A stretch of 64,000 nucleotides of DNA, taken from Pseudomonas sp. MH9.2. GTDB taxonomy: Bacteria > Pseudomonadota > Gammaproteobacteria > Pseudomonadales > Pseudomonadaceae. The position numbers and the translations under genes are program-made. Where the stretch lies: assembly GCF_034353875.1 (NCBI RefSeq), contig NZ_CP133784.1, forward strand, positions 2,756,501-2,820,500, written 5' to 3'. Positions 35,504-47,454 of this stretch are shown piece after piece. The notes under the pieces are model-generated. The model saw only the letters and a program-made list of their open reading frames with translations. It was not told the origin of the DNA and did not search any database. How positions within the stretch are numbered: the stretch's first letter is position 1; the number at the start of each line of letters is the position of its first letter.

Positions 35504-35827
35504 CTAGGGAGCCTTGCAAGCGCGACCGATCAAATCATTGGTGGCGACCCAGTACACCAGGCCTTCCTCACCCTTTATGTGAAACGCCAAGACACCGTCG
35601 CTGTACAACTCCCCGGAAGCGCCAGGCTCAGGCTTCAAACGATAGACCTGATCTTTGCCACCCAGGCGAACATCGACTTGAGTCTTGGTACTGTCGGTGA
35701 AATGCCATAGCACTTCGGCCTGACTGTCACACACCCAACGGGTCCACGCGCTCTGTTGTTCCGGTGCATTCATACTGGCGCATCCGCCCAGCACTGCAAA
35801 TGTCGCAAGGGCGATTAAGCCTTTCAT
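35504..35827 (-). CDS. mliC: MliC-type lysozyme inhibitor lipoprotein
   Basis: A 107-residue lipoprotein: signal peptide MKGLIALATFAVLGG followed by Cys in the lipobox LGGC. The mature part carries the MliC pattern (WVCDSQAEVLWHF, then QVYRLKPEPGASGELYSDG and ATNDLIGRAC). Two cysteines (WVC and GRAC) probably form the family disulfide. The start at 35827 has a strong AGGAGAAG ribosome site. A frame start at 35911 adds nothing recognisable. Function as a membrane-bound lysozyme inhibitor is known for the family. Confidence 0.8.
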   Translation of the reverse strand: MKGLIALATFAVLGGCASMNAPEQQSAWTRWVCDSQAEVLWHFTDSTKTQVDVRLGGKDQVYRLKPEPGASGELYSDGVLAFHIKGEEGLVYWVATNDLIGRACKAP

Positions 35828-35936
35828 TACTTCTCCTGGCCACCCCATGAAGCTCGGCAAGTGCCAATCACTTCGGTCGATCAGGGGCGGTTTTGTTCCT
35901 GATTGCATCATCGTAGGCTCAATCGCACCCCAAGCC

Positions 35937-36161
35937 TCAAGGACAGCCTGCCTTTACCTCAGCAGGCATGACCTCATACTTGTCCAGTACATCCGGGCCG
36001 CCGCGCTTATAGATGATCGGCACGGTTTCCGCCTGCCAGTCAGCTTCGTAACAGCTTGCCCGAGGTGCCTTGGGCGCGGCTTTTGCGTCTTCAGCGCCGG
36101 GCTCACTGGCACACCCGGCCATCAGACCGGCAATGACAAACAGTGGTAACCGCTTGACCAT
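35937..36161 (-). CDS. Small lipoprotein of unknown function
   Basis: A 74-residue predicted lipoprotein (signal MVKRLPLFVIAGLMAG, lipobox MAGC). The rest is a short Ala/Pro/Lys-rich linker and a region with two cysteines (RASCYEADW and VKAGCP). It lies 28 bases after pgk in the same direction and may share its transcript. The start at 36161 has GAAGGGG upstream. I do not recognise a family. Confidence 0.65.
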   Translation of the reverse strand: MVKRLPLFVIAGLMAGCASEPGAEDAKAAPKAPRASCYEADWQAETVPIIYKRGGPDVLDKYEVMPAEVKAGCP

Positions 36162-36189
36162 GTAAATCCCCTTCACCCACACCGGACGC

Positions 36190-37353
36190 TCAGGCCTTGG
36201 CCCGCTGCTCCAATACTTCAACCGCGGGCAGGACTTTGCCTTCGACGAACTCAAGGAAAGCGCCGCCACCGGTAGAAATGTAGGAGATTTTATCCGCTAC
36301 GCCATATTTATCGATGGCCGCCAGCGTATCGCCACCGCCCGCAATGGAAAATGCATCGCTAGCCGCAATAGCCTTGGCCAACGTCTTGGTGCCTTCGCCG
36401 AATTGATCGAACTCGAACACGCCAACCGGACCGTTCCACAGGATAGTCTTCGACGATTTCAACAAGTCGGCGAAGTGCGCTGCAGTTTGCGGACCGATAT
36501 CCAGAATCATGTCGTCGTCAGCCACGTCAGCGATCAGTTTGACCGTCGCTACAGCGTTTTCGGCGAATTCCTTGGCCACTACCACATCCACCGGCAGCGG
36601 CACGCTGACTTTGGCGGCGATGGCGCGGGCGGTGTCCAGCAGATCAGGCTCGTACAGCGATTTGCCGACATTGTGCCCGGCCGCTGCGAGGAAGGTGTTG
36701 GCGATGCCGCCACCGACGATCAACTGGTTGCAGATATGGCTCAGGCTGTTAAGCACATCCAGTTTAGTGGAGACCTTGGAGCCCGCGACGATAGCCGCCA
36801 TTGGCTGGGCCGGAGCGCCAAGGGCTTTGCCCAATGCATCCAGCTCGGCAGCCAGCAACGGGCCGGCACACGCGACTTTGGCGAACTTGCTGACGCCGTG
36901 GGTCGAGCCCTCGGCGCGGTGAGCTGTACCGAAAGCGTCCATCACGAATACATCGCACAGGGCAGCGTATTTTTGCGCCAGCTCGTCGGTGTTTTTCTTC
37001 TCGCCCTTATTGAAGCGCACGTTCTCGAACAGCACGATGTCGCCCGCCTTGACCTCGACACCGTTCAGGTAGTCGGCAATCAGCGGTACGTCACGACCCA
37101 ACGCCTTGCTCAGGTAGTCGGCAACGGGTTTGAGGCTGTTTTCAGCGGAGAACTCGCCCTCGGTCGGACGGCCCAAATGCGAGCAGACCATGACGGCGGC
37201 GCCCTTTTCCAGCGCCAGTTTGATGGTCGGCAGCGAAGCAAGAATCCGCGCATCGCTGGTTACCACACCGTCCTTGATCGGGACGTTAAGGTCTTCACGG
37301 ATCAATACACGCTTACCTTGCAGATCGAGGTCGGTCATCTTCAACACGGTCAT
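36190..37353 (-). CDS. pgk: Phosphoglycerate kinase
   Basis: A 387-residue enzyme converting 1,3-bisphosphoglycerate and ADP to 3-phosphoglycerate and ATP. Family motifs are [10 protein letters not shown] near the start, [10 protein letters not shown], and the nucleotide-binding [11 protein letters not shown] and [12 protein letters not shown] near the end. The length is normal. It is 15 bases after epd, so both are likely co-transcribed on the minus strand. Confidence 0.97.
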   Translation of the reverse strand: MTVLKMTDLDLQGKRVLIREDLNVPIKDGVVTSDARILASLPTIKLALEKGAAVMVCSHLGRPTEGEFSAENSLKPVADYLSKALGRDVPLIADYLNGVEVKAGDIVLFENVRFNKGEKKNTDELAQKYAALCDVFVMDAFGTAHRAEGSTHGVSKFAKVACAGPLLAAELDALGKALGAPAQPMAAIVAGSKVSTKLDVLNSLSHICNQLIVGGGIANTFLAAAGHNVGKSLYEPDLLDTARAIAAKVSVPLPVDVVVAKEFAENAVATVKLIADVADDDMILDIGPQTAAHFADLLKSSKTILWNGPVGVFEFDQFGEGTKTLAKAIAASDAFSIAGGGDTLAAIDKYGVADKISYISTGGGAFLEFVEGKVLPAVEVLEQRAKA

Positions 37354-37368
37354 GAGGCTGTCCCTGGT

Positions 37369-38418
37369 TTACTGTTGTGTGTGAGCAACGCGCAGATAGT
37401 GATCGGCGACGTCGAGCATTCGATTGGCAAAACCCCATTCGTTGTCGAACCAGGCCAGCAGGTTCACCAGCCGAGGGCCGGAAACGCGTGTCTGACTGGC
37501 ATCGACAATCGCCGAATGAGGGTCATGATTGAAATCACAGCTGGCATGCGGCAGTTCGGTATACGCCAACAACCCTTTGAGCGGGCCGCTGGTGGCGGCG
37601 TCGCGAAGTATCCGGTTGATCTCGGCGGCATCGGTATCACGCGCTGTCTGCAGGGTGATATCGAGGCAAGAGACGTTAACCGTTGGCACACGCACTGCTT
37701 TGGCCTGAATTCGCCCGGCAAGTTCCGGCAAAAGCCGTTCGATGCCGCGCGCCAGACCAGTGGACACCGGAATAATCGACTGAAAGGCCGAACGCGTACG
37801 GCGCAGGTCTTCGTGATGATAGGCGTCGATCACCGGTTGGTCGTTCATCGCCGAGTGGATGGTGGTGATGGAAATGTATTCCAGGCCGATGGCCTGATCG
37901 AGCAAACGCAACAGCGGCACACTGCAATTAGTGGTGCAGGAAGCATTGGACACCAGCAATTCGGTGCCCGTCAGTTTGTCCTGATTGATGCCATACACGA
38001 TGGTGGCATCAACATCCGCTTCGCTGGCCATCGGTTGCGAGAACAACACGCGGGGGGCGCCTGCGTCGAGAAAACGCTGGCCATCTTCCCGTGTGTTGTA
38101 AGCACCCGAGCATTCAAGCACCAGATCGACGCCTAGCCCAGCCCAATCGATCCCTTCAGGGGTTGCGCTACGCAGCACCTTGATGCCGTGCTCGTTGATG
38201 TACAAGTAGTCGTCTTCGACCCGCACTTCGCCAGGAAAGCGACCGTGGGTTGAGTCAAAGCGCGTGAGGTATTCGAGACTGGCTATGTCTGCCAGATCGT
38301 TCAATGCAACCACTTCAAACCCGGCTTTCGCCCCTCGCTCACACAGCGCGCGCAAGACGCAACGACCGATACGGCCGTAGCCGTTGAGAGCAACTTTATA
38401 CAGGCGTGGCTGAGGCAT
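37369..38418 (-). CDS. epd: Erythrose-4-phosphate dehydrogenase
   Basis: A 349-residue GAPDH-family enzyme oxidising erythrose 4-phosphate to 4-phosphoerythronate for pyridoxal phosphate synthesis. The NAD loop is LNGYGRIGRC, and the catalytic Cys is in SNASCTTNC. The Epd branch rather than GapA is supported by the position between tktA and pgk and by the E4P-type start. The start at 38418 (MPQPRLYKV) is chosen by similarity. A frame start at 38526 lies in the REP element. Confidence 0.9.
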   Translation of the reverse strand: MPQPRLYKVALNGYGRIGRCVLRALCERGAKAGFEVVALNDLADIASLEYLTRFDSTHGRFPGEVRVEDDYLYINEHGIKVLRSATPEGIDWAGLGVDLVLECSGAYNTREDGQRFLDAGAPRVLFSQPMASEADVDATIVYGINQDKLTGTELLVSNASCTTNCSVPLLRLLDQAIGLEYISITTIHSAMNDQPVIDAYHHEDLRRTRSAFQSIIPVSTGLARGIERLLPELAGRIQAKAVRVPTVNVSCLDITLQTARDTDAAEINRILRDAATSGPLKGLLAYTELPHASCDFNHDPHSAIVDASQTRVSGPRLVNLLAWFDNEWGFANRMLDVADHYLRVAHTQQ

Positions 38419-38446
38419 GGGGTTCTCGCTGGCAGGTGTTAAAACC

Positions 38447-38549
38447 TGTAGGAGCGCGCTTGCCCGCGATAAGGCCGGAACGGCCTTCCGATGCAAGACA
38501 ACATCGTGTGACTGCTGCGCAGCCAATCGCGGGCAAGCGCGCTCCTACA
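38447..38549. repeat. REP pair (BIME/REPIN), perfect 24-bp arms
   Basis: TGTAGGAGCGCGCTTGCCCG (then CGAT, 38447-38470) is the exact reverse complement of 38526-38549. The spacer contains AAGGCCGGAACGGCCTT. It is the same family as 23911-24020, but with different bases at several stem positions that change together on both arms. Confidence 0.9.
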
Positions 38550-38567
38550 AGGGGAACGCATTACTGC

Positions 38568-40565
38568 TTAGTCTTCAAGCAGCTCTTCAGCCGTACCCAG
38601 GATGTTTTCCAGGGTGAAACCGAACTCTTCGAACAAGGCCGGCGCAGGTGCCGACTCGCCGAAGGTGGTCATGCCGATGACCCGACCTTCCAGACCAACG
38701 TATTTGTACCAGTAGTCCGCGTGAGCGGCTTCGATGGCGATACGCGCGCTGACTTGCAACGGCAGAACCGTTTGCTTGTACATCGCATCCTGGGCATCGA
38801 AGACGCTGGTGCACGGCATGGAAACCACGCGCACGTTACGGCCTTGTGCAGTCAGTTTCTCGTAAGCCAGTACCGCCAGGCCCACTTCGGAACCGGTGGA
38901 GATCAGGATCAGCTCAGGCTCACCCACACAGTCGCGCAGCACGTAACCGCCACGGGCGATTTCCGCCACTTGAATGGCATTGCGGGATTGGTGAGTCAGG
39001 TTCTGACGAGAGAACACCAGGGCCGATGGACCGTCGTTACGCTCAATCGCGTATTTCCAGGCCACTGCCGACTCCACAGCATCTGCCGGGCGCCAAGTAT
39101 CGAGGTTCGGCGTGCCACGCAGGCTGGCCAGTTGCTCGATCGGCTGGTGCGTCGGACCGTCTTCGCCCAGACCGATGGAGTCGTGGGTGTAGACGAACAG
39201 CACGCGTTTTTTCATCAGCGAAGCCATGCGCACTGCGTTGCGCGCGTATTCCATGAAAATCAGGAAGGTCGCGCCGTACGGTACGAAACCGCCATGCAGG
39301 GCGATACCGTTCATGATCGCGCTCATGCCGAATTCGCGAACGCCGTAATGCAGGTAGTTACCGCTGAAATCTTCAGCCGTGAGGCTCTTGCAGCCTTTCC
39401 AGATAGTCAGGTTGGAGCCTGCCAGGTCAGCCGAACCGCCAAGGAACTCAGGCAGCAGCGGACCGAAGGCATTCAATGCGTTCTGGCTGGCTTTACGGCT
39501 GGCGATGGTTTCGCCCTTGGCATCGACTTCGGCGATGTAGGCATCGGCCTTTTCGGCAAAATCAGCCGGCAGCTCGCCACTCATGCGACGGATCAATTCG
39601 TTGGCCAGTTCCGGGTGTTCGGCGGAGTAGGCAGCAAAACGTTGATCCCACTCGGCTTCTACAGCAAGACCCGCTTCCTTGGCGTCCCACTCGGCGTAGA
39701 TATCCGCCGGAATTTCAAAAGGGCCGTAATTCCATTTCAGCGCGGCACGGGTCAGCGCAATTTCCGCGTCGCCCAGTGGAGCGCCGTGGCAGTCTTCCTT
39801 GCCTTGCTTGTTTGGCGAGCCGAAACCAATGGTGGTCTTGCAGCAGATCAGCGTGGGTTGCGCGCTTTTACGTGCTGTTTCGATGGCGATCTTGATTTCT
39901 TCGGCATCGTGGCCGTCGACATTACGGATCACTTGCCAGTTGTAGGCTTCGAAACGCTTCGGCGTATCGTCGGTGAACCAGCCTTCGACTTCGCCATCGA
40001 TGGAAATGCCGTTGTCATCGTAGAACGCGATCAGTTTGCCCAGACCCAAGGTACCGGCCAGCGAGCCGACTTCGTGGGAAATGCCTTCCATCATGCAGCC
40101 ATCACCCAGGAACACGTAGGTGTGGTGATCGACGATATCGTGGCCAGGACGGTTGAACTGCTCGGCCAGCACTTTTTCAGCGATGGCAAAACCGACGGCA
40201 TTGGCCAAGCCCTGCCCCAAAGGACCGGTGGTCGTCTCGACGCCAGGGGTGTAGCCATATTCAGGGTGACCCGGCGTACGGCTGTGCAACTGACGGAAAT
40301 TTTTCAGGTCGTCGATGGACAGGTCGTAACCGGTCAGGTGCAGCAGCGAGTAAACCAGCATCGAGCCGTGGCCGTTGGACATGATGAAGCGGTCACGGTC
40401 GGCGAACGATGGATTGCTCGGGTTGTGTTTGAGGTAATCACGCCAAAGCACCTCGGCGATATCCGCCATGCCCATAGGGGCACCGGGATGGCCGCTGTTG
40501 GCTTTTTGCACGGCATCCATGCTGAGGGCACGAATGGCGTTGGCACGCTCACGACGGCTGGGCAT
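38568..40565 (-). CDS. tktA: Transketolase
   Basis: A 665-residue thiamine diphosphate enzyme of the pentose phosphate pathway, transferring two-carbon ketol units. The N-terminal substrate loop is [14 protein letters not shown]. The ThDP/Mg motif [14 protein letters not shown] with the distal Asn in AFYDDN is clear, and the C-terminal domain has [14 protein letters not shown]. The start at 40565 has a GGAACTGAAAGG-rich leader and begins the conserved sequence. A frame start at 40721 does not fit. First gene of tktA-epd-pgk. Confidence 0.97.
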   Translation of the reverse strand: MPSRRERANAIRALSMDAVQKANSGHPGAPMGMADIAEVLWRDYLKHNPSNPSFADRDRFIMSNGHGSMLVYSLLHLTGYDLSIDDLKNFRQLHSRTPGHPEYGYTPGVETTTGPLGQGLANAVGFAIAEKVLAEQFNRPGHDIVDHHTYVFLGDGCMMEGISHEVGSLAGTLGLGKLIAFYDDNGISIDGEVEGWFTDDTPKRFEAYNWQVIRNVDGHDAEEIKIAIETARKSAQPTLICCKTTIGFGSPNKQGKEDCHGAPLGDAEIALTRAALKWNYGPFEIPADIYAEWDAKEAGLAVEAEWDQRFAAYSAEHPELANELIRRMSGELPADFAEKADAYIAEVDAKGETIASRKASQNALNAFGPLLPEFLGGSADLAGSNLTIWKGCKSLTAEDFSGNYLHYGVREFGMSAIMNGIALHGGFVPYGATFLIFMEYARNAVRMASLMKKRVLFVYTHDSIGLGEDGPTHQPIEQLASLRGTPNLDTWRPADAVESAVAWKYAIERNDGPSALVFSRQNLTHQSRNAIQVAEIARGGYVLRDCVGEPELILISTGSEVGLAVLAYEKLTAQGRNVRVVSMPCTSVFDAQDAMYKQTVLPLQVSARIAIEAAHADYWYKYVGLEGRVIGMTTFGESAPAPALFEEFGFTLENILGTAEELLED

Positions 40566-40775
40566 CGCTGATCTCCTGGAACTGAAAGGATGGGATCGGA
40601 AAAAAGGTGAGCATTTTCCCTCAGGCATTGCTTCGGGGCAATGACAGATAGTCGTTGGAAGGCCTTTTTCCTGCGCTGTCCTCGTTATTACACGGCCAAA
40701 CCGGATATTCCTCAGACACAAACCTGTCTGGCGCGTTCACTCGGTGCCGAATGCGCATGACGGACACCACCCATC

Positions 40776-40805
40776 GACCAATATCAAAACTTTTTGATAT
40801 TGGTC
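40776..40805. promoter_or_regulatory. 30-bp perfect palindrome, likely SahR operator
   Basis: GACCAATATCAAAA (40776-40789) and TTTTGATATTGGTC (40792-40805) are exact complements around CT. The inner ATATCAA/TTGATAT core is the kind of operator bound by ArsR-family dimers. It ends 38 bases before the sahR start. A possible promoter (TTGCGA at 40806-40811, 17 bases, TAGACT at 40829-40834) begins right after it, so a bound repressor would block RNA polymerase. That promoter assignment is tentative. Confidence 0.75.
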
Positions 40806-40843
40806 TTGCGAGACGAACAATCGCTCTCTAGACTGCCAGCCCT

Positions 40844-41839
40844 ATGAACCTTCGCGTGCCTGCAATCCGCCATGATGACAGCGACGATCTGGCTGCCTTG
40901 TGCAAAGCCGGAGGCGATCCGCTGCGACTCAATGTGCTGCGCGCGCTGGCCAACGATTCGTTCGGGGTCCTGGAACTGGCGCAGATTTTCGCCATCGGTC
41001 AATCCGGCATGAGCCACCATTTAAAGGTGCTGTCTCAGGCCGAGCTGGTAGCGACGCGCCGCGAAGGCAATGCGATTTTTTACCGTCGCGCCCTGCCCCA
41101 TACCGAACAACCGGGCGGCAGGCTGCACGCGGCACTGCTCGACGAAGTCGATAACCTGGCCTTGCCCGGCGATGTCCAGGCGCGCATTGGTCTGGTGCAC
41201 CGGCAACGGGCGACCGCCAGTCAGGACTTCTTCGCGCGGGTCGCGGAAAAATTTCGTGCCCAGCAGGATTTGATCGCGGGTCTGGCGCAATATCGCGAGA
41301 GCCTGCTATCACTTCTGGACACGCTGAGTTTCAGCCGCGACGCCACTGCGGTGGAAGTCGGCCCAGGCGATGGTGGTTTTCTACCGGAACTGGCGCGGCG
41401 CTTTCGCCACGTCACCGCGCTGGACAACAGCCCGGCGATGCTGGAACTGGCCCGCCAGGTCTGCGAGCGCGAAGCGCTGGGCAATGTCGAGCTGCAACTG
41501 GCTGACGCCTTGGTCAACGCCACTGTGCGCGCCGACTGCGTCGTATTGAATATGGTGCTTCATCATTTTGCTGCACCGGCCGAAGCACTTAAACAGCTGG
41601 CTCACCTGGTGCAACCAGGCGGTAGTCTGTTGGTGACAGAGTTGTGTAGCCACGACCAGAGTTGGGCCAAGGAGGCCTGCGGCGATCTCTGGTTGGGTTT
41701 TGAACAGGATGATCTGGCCCGTTGGGCCACTGCTGCGGGACTCGTTCCCGGGGAAAGCCTCTATATAGGGCTACGTAATGGTTTCCAGATCCAGGTTCGC
41801 CACTTTCAGCGACCGGCTGGCAACACTCACCATCGGTAA
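40844..41839 (+). CDS. sahR: ArsR-family regulator fused to a SAM methyltransferase-like domain (SahR type)
   Basis: A 331-residue protein. The N-terminal winged helix (about residues 20-90) reads [20 protein letters not shown] and [20 protein letters not shown], typical of ArsR regulators. The C-terminal half is a class I methyltransferase fold ([44 protein letters not shown]). This fusion matches SahR, a repressor that senses S-adenosylhomocysteine and controls SAM-cycle genes in proteobacteria. It stands directly before metK (20 bases), apparently in one transcript, behind a perfect palindrome. Whether the methyltransferase domain is catalytic or only a ligand sensor is not shown by the sequence. 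Confidence 0.85.
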   Translation: MNLRVPAIRHDDSDDLAALCKAGGDPLRLNVLRALANDSFGVLELAQIFAIGQSGMSHHLKVLSQAELVATRREGNAIFYRRALPHTEQPGGRLHAALLDEVDNLALPGDVQARIGLVHRQRATASQDFFARVAEKFRAQQDLIAGLAQYRESLLSLLDTLSFSRDATAVEVGPGDGGFLPELARRFRHVTALDNSPAMLELARQVCEREALGNVELQLADALVNATVRADCVVLNMVLHHFAAPAEALKQLAHLVQPGGSLLVTELCSHDQSWAKEACGDLWLGFEQDDLARWATAAGLVPGESLYIGLRNGFQIQVRHFQRPAGNTHHR

Positions 41840-41858
41840 ATTCAGGAAACCCGTCGAT

Positions 41859-43049
<1,191 letters not shown>

Positions 43050-43075
43050 TAGCGCCAGCGTTTCAAGTTAAAAAC

Positions 43076-43110
43076 AGCCCCCGTCGACGTTGGTCGGCGG
43101 GGGCTTTTTT
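43076..43110 (+). terminator. Rho-independent terminator after metK
   Basis: AGCCCCCG and CGGGGGCT (43076-43083 and 43098-43105) form a strong stem. The inner CGAC/GTCG extends it, and T6 follows (43105-43110). It lies 27 bases after the metK stop. Confidence 0.92.
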
Positions 43111-43196
43111 GTGTCCGCTGGAAATCCCTCCGCCATCGCGGGCACTGCAAAATCCGGTAACCAGTCAATGCTCTTCCCCCCCAACCTAGCAACTAG

Positions 43197-44912
<1,716 letters not shown>

Positions 44913-44983
44913 GTCAATATCATTTTTCAGGGACAGGCGAGTCTTCGTTCGCTTATCGCGTCACTATTTTCAAGGGAGCCCCC

Positions 44984-45397
44984 ATGAAGTGCTTGTCACC
45001 GCTGACCCTGTTCACGGCATGCAGCCTGCTGGCAGCACCGCTGTTCGCCGCCGAGGAAGCCCCCCAACTGACGGGCTGCGCGGCCAAGCGCCAGGACATC
45101 AGCGCCCGGATCGAACTCGCCAAGGCCAACGGCAACAGCGACCAGCAAGCCGGGCTGGAAAATGCCTTGAGTGAGGTATCGACCACCTGCGCCGACGCCT
45201 CCTTGCTCAAGCAACTTGAACAGAAAGTGCTGGAGGCCAAACGCGACGTCAGCCGGCGCCAGTCAGACCTGACCAAAGCGATGAGCAAAGGCGACCCGGA
45301 CAAGATCAACACGCGCAAAGACAAACTCGCCGAGTCGCGTAAAGAACTGCATGACGCTCAAGTGGAGCTGGAGAAGGTCGAGCCGAACTATGATTGA
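44984..45397 (+). CDS. DUF1090-family periplasmic protein (YqjC-like)
   Basis: A 137-residue secreted protein with a signal peptide (MKCLSPLTLFTACSLLAAPLFA, cleaved after about residue 22) and a Lys/Glu-rich helical mature part. Two cysteines (LTGCAAKRQDISARIE and TTCADASLL) may pair. A long helix (LEQKVLEAKRDVSRRQSDL and onward) looks like a coiled coil. Function is unknown. It belongs to the DUF1090/YqjC family. It is convergent with the cytochrome gene. Confidence 0.8.
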   Translation: MKCLSPLTLFTACSLLAAPLFAAEEAPQLTGCAAKRQDISARIELAKANGNSDQQAGLENALSEVSTTCADASLLKQLEQKVLEAKRDVSRRQSDLTKAMSKGDPDKINTRKDKLAESRKELHDAQVELEKVEPNYD

Positions 45398-45430
45398 TAC
45401 ACCGCAAAGCAGTGTGTCAATCACTGCACA

Positions 45431-45880
45431 TCAATGATCGCGAAACTCTTTATGGCATGCCTCGCACGCATCTTCGACCTTCTGCACCGCAGGGCTCAGG
45501 GTGCTGGCCTTGAAGGGCTTGGCATTGGTGGCGAGCACCAGTTCCCCGGTGGCCGATTCGAGTGACCGGGCCAGTTCCTGGAAATGTGCCTGTTTTTGCC
45601 AGACATCATCCTTGGCGCTGGTATGGTCGGCTTCCTTGACCACGGGGAAATGCTTCCACGGCTCGTGGGCCAGGCTGTCGAGCTTGATCGCGCCGTCGGT
45701 GAAGCGCTGGCCGTCGAACGTCACGCGGCCACGCAGCATGCCGCCCAAGTCTTCGCTGGTTTTGAGCATCTCTTTGAAGATCGCCTTGCGCTGACCCAAA
45801 GGTGAATTGGGATCAACCCCGCCACAGGCGCTCAAGGTCAGGCAGGCCAGCAATACCACGGAAAGTCTTTTCAAGGTCAT
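45431..45880 (-). CDS. Cytochrome c-prime-type lipoprotein
   Basis: A 149-residue monohaem cytochrome with the haem motif CEACHKEF near the C-terminus, as in class II cytochromes (cytochrome c prime), and a helical bundle shape (GQRKAIFKEMLKTSEDLGGM). The N-terminus is a lipoprotein signal (LLACLTLSAC) with a Cys lipobox, so it should be anchored to a membrane facing the periplasm. The partner is unknown; a gas-binding or electron-buffer role is typical of the family. It is alone on its strand. Confidence 0.85.
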   Translation of the reverse strand: MTLKRLSVVLLACLTLSACGGVDPNSPLGQRKAIFKEMLKTSEDLGGMLRGRVTFDGQRFTDGAIKLDSLAHEPWKHFPVVKEADHTSAKDDVWQKQAHFQELARSLESATGELVLATNAKPFKASTLSPAVQKVEDACEACHKEFRDH

Positions 45881-45968
45881 GATCGCTACAGGCTGGTGGA
45901 AACGGCGGCCAGTATCCTCGGCTCATCGCAAAAGACCAAGCGTACCGTTGCCGCAGCAGGAACTTCTC

Positions 45969-46355
45969 TTAGGCGGAAACGATGAACAACGTCACGATAA
46001 CCCCCATGCCAATTGCCCAGGCCAGGGAGCGCAAAACTGCCAGGTCCGCCAGGTAAAAAATGATGTACAGCAGACGACTGGTGATAAACAGCACCGCCAG
46101 CACATCAATGGTGACCGCTTGGGCGTTACCGACGATGTCGGCAATGATCACTGCGGCGGCAAACGCTGGCGTCACCTCAAAGCTATTGAGTTGCGCTGCA
46201 TGCGCACGCTTGGCAAACCCTTCAAGATTGTCGAGAAAGGTGCGCGGGTCATGGTTCTCCCGCAGGCCGAACTTGCCGCCACTGAACTTGGCCACGCCGA
46301 TACATAGGTAAGGCAGGCATATCGCGATCAATATGCACCAGAAAGCAGGAGTCAT
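45969..46355 (-). CDS. MAPEG-family membrane protein
   Basis: A 128-residue four-helix membrane protein of the MAPEG (microsomal glutathione transferase-like) family. Typical features are the conserved GLRENHDPRTFLD segment and RAHAAQLNSFEV, then helices ending in SRLLYIIFYLADLAVLRS. It may act in glutathione- or lipid-linked detoxification in the inner membrane. The start at 46355 follows AAGGA by 7 bases; an upstream TTG at 46361 is less likely. It is 10 bases after the EamA gene, in the same transcript. Confidence 0.85.
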   Translation of the reverse strand: MTPAFWCILIAICLPYLCIGVAKFSGGKFGLRENHDPRTFLDNLEGFAKRAHAAQLNSFEVTPAFAAAVIIADIVGNAQAVTIDVLAVLFITSRLLYIIFYLADLAVLRSLAWAIGMGVIVTLFIVSA

Positions 46356-46365
46356 AAGCAAATCC

Positions 46366-47205
46366 TTATAGTTTCAGCTTCATTAGAAGCATGCCGAGCA
46401 ACACTAGCCCACACGCTAAGAGCCTGGGCCGACCAAAAGGTTCTTTCAGGTAGCGCATGCCGAACAACACCACCAGCACCACACTGATTTCGCGCAAGGC
46501 CGCAGCCTCTGCCACCGACCCCAGCTGCATGGCCCATAGCACCAGAGCGTAGCTGAACAACACACACAACCCGACGCCTAGCCCAAGGCGCCACTGCTCG
46601 CACCAAAACAGGGTAAACGCCTGACGCTTGTTGCATATCGCCAACAATGGAAACGGCCAGGCACTGATCAGCGTCAGCCATACCAGATAGTCCAGTGGCT
46701 GCGCGCCGATCCTGAGTGCCTGGCCGTCGATCCACGTGTAGCAGCCGATGCATAGGCCGATCAACCCAACCACCGGCAGCATCGACCAAGGCAAACGCTC
46801 GCCGCCACCACCCTGCCACAACAGGCAGACCATGCCGCACGGGATCAATAAAATGCCGAGAATTTGTTGTGTGCTCAATTGTTCGCCAGCAAACATCAGC
46901 GTCAACCCCAACACCACCAGGGGTGAAAGCCCGCGCATCAACGGATAGACCAGGCCCAGATCGCCCACTCGGTACGCCCTGATCAGCAGGCCACGATAAA
47001 CCAGTTCGAAAGCGGCCGAGGCCAGCATCCACGGCCAGACTTCAGCAGGCGGCGGTGTCACGAAAGTAAGCGCCAATACGGCGAAAACCAGAGCGACCCC
47101 ATCCATGCTGGCGATGACCAATAGCCGTTCGCCACTGAATTTGATCAGGGTATTCCAGGTCGCATGCAGGAGGGCTGCAATCAACACCAAAGCCGTCGCC
47201 AGCAC
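46366..47205 (-). CDS. EamA/DMT-superfamily transporter
   Basis: A 279-residue membrane protein with about ten hydrophobic helices arranged as two EamA repeats (first repeat from VLIAALLHATWNTLIKFSGE, second from LIGLCIGCYTWIDGQAL). Drug/metabolite exporters of this type move amino acids or other small compounds. The substrate is unknown. Translation starts at a GTG (47205) behind AAGGAAG with 6 bases between. It is divergent from the MFS gene across 249 bases that must hold both promoters. Confidence 0.85.
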   Translation of the reverse strand: MLATALVLIAALLHATWNTLIKFSGERLLVIASMDGVALVFAVLALTFVTPPPAEVWPWMLASAAFELVYRGLLIRAYRVGDLGLVYPLMRGLSPLVVLGLTLMFAGEQLSTQQILGILLIPCGMVCLLWQGGGGERLPWSMLPVVGLIGLCIGCYTWIDGQALRIGAQPLDYLVWLTLISAWPFPLLAICNKRQAFTLFWCEQWRLGLGVGLCVLFSYALVLWAMQLGSVAEAAALREISVVLVVLFGMRYLKEPFGRPRLLACGLVLLGMLLMKLKL

Positions 47206-47454
47206 TGGCCGCTTCCTTGTTCAAAAGGGTCGTTATCCGGGAAGTTACCGCCGGGAGCAATTGATTCGCCATCTACCAGCAGCTGGATATACTGACACCG
47301 ATTACGTCACACCCCCGTTGCGCACCCTAACTATTCCAATAATTTTGCTTCTACGGACTCAGCCTTTACCGGATCGAGTTCAGTCGCTCGCCTGCGCACG
47401 CCTGATCGGGACGTCAAGACTATCGACATATCCCTTAAGACGGAGCCTCTACAC

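Noticed and set aside
38406..40571. A 721-codon open frame opposite tktA, and a 577-codon frame at 36403-38136 opposite pgk/epd
   Set aside because: Both are antisense shadows of clear enzymes, with His/Gln/Val-rich translations and no domain.
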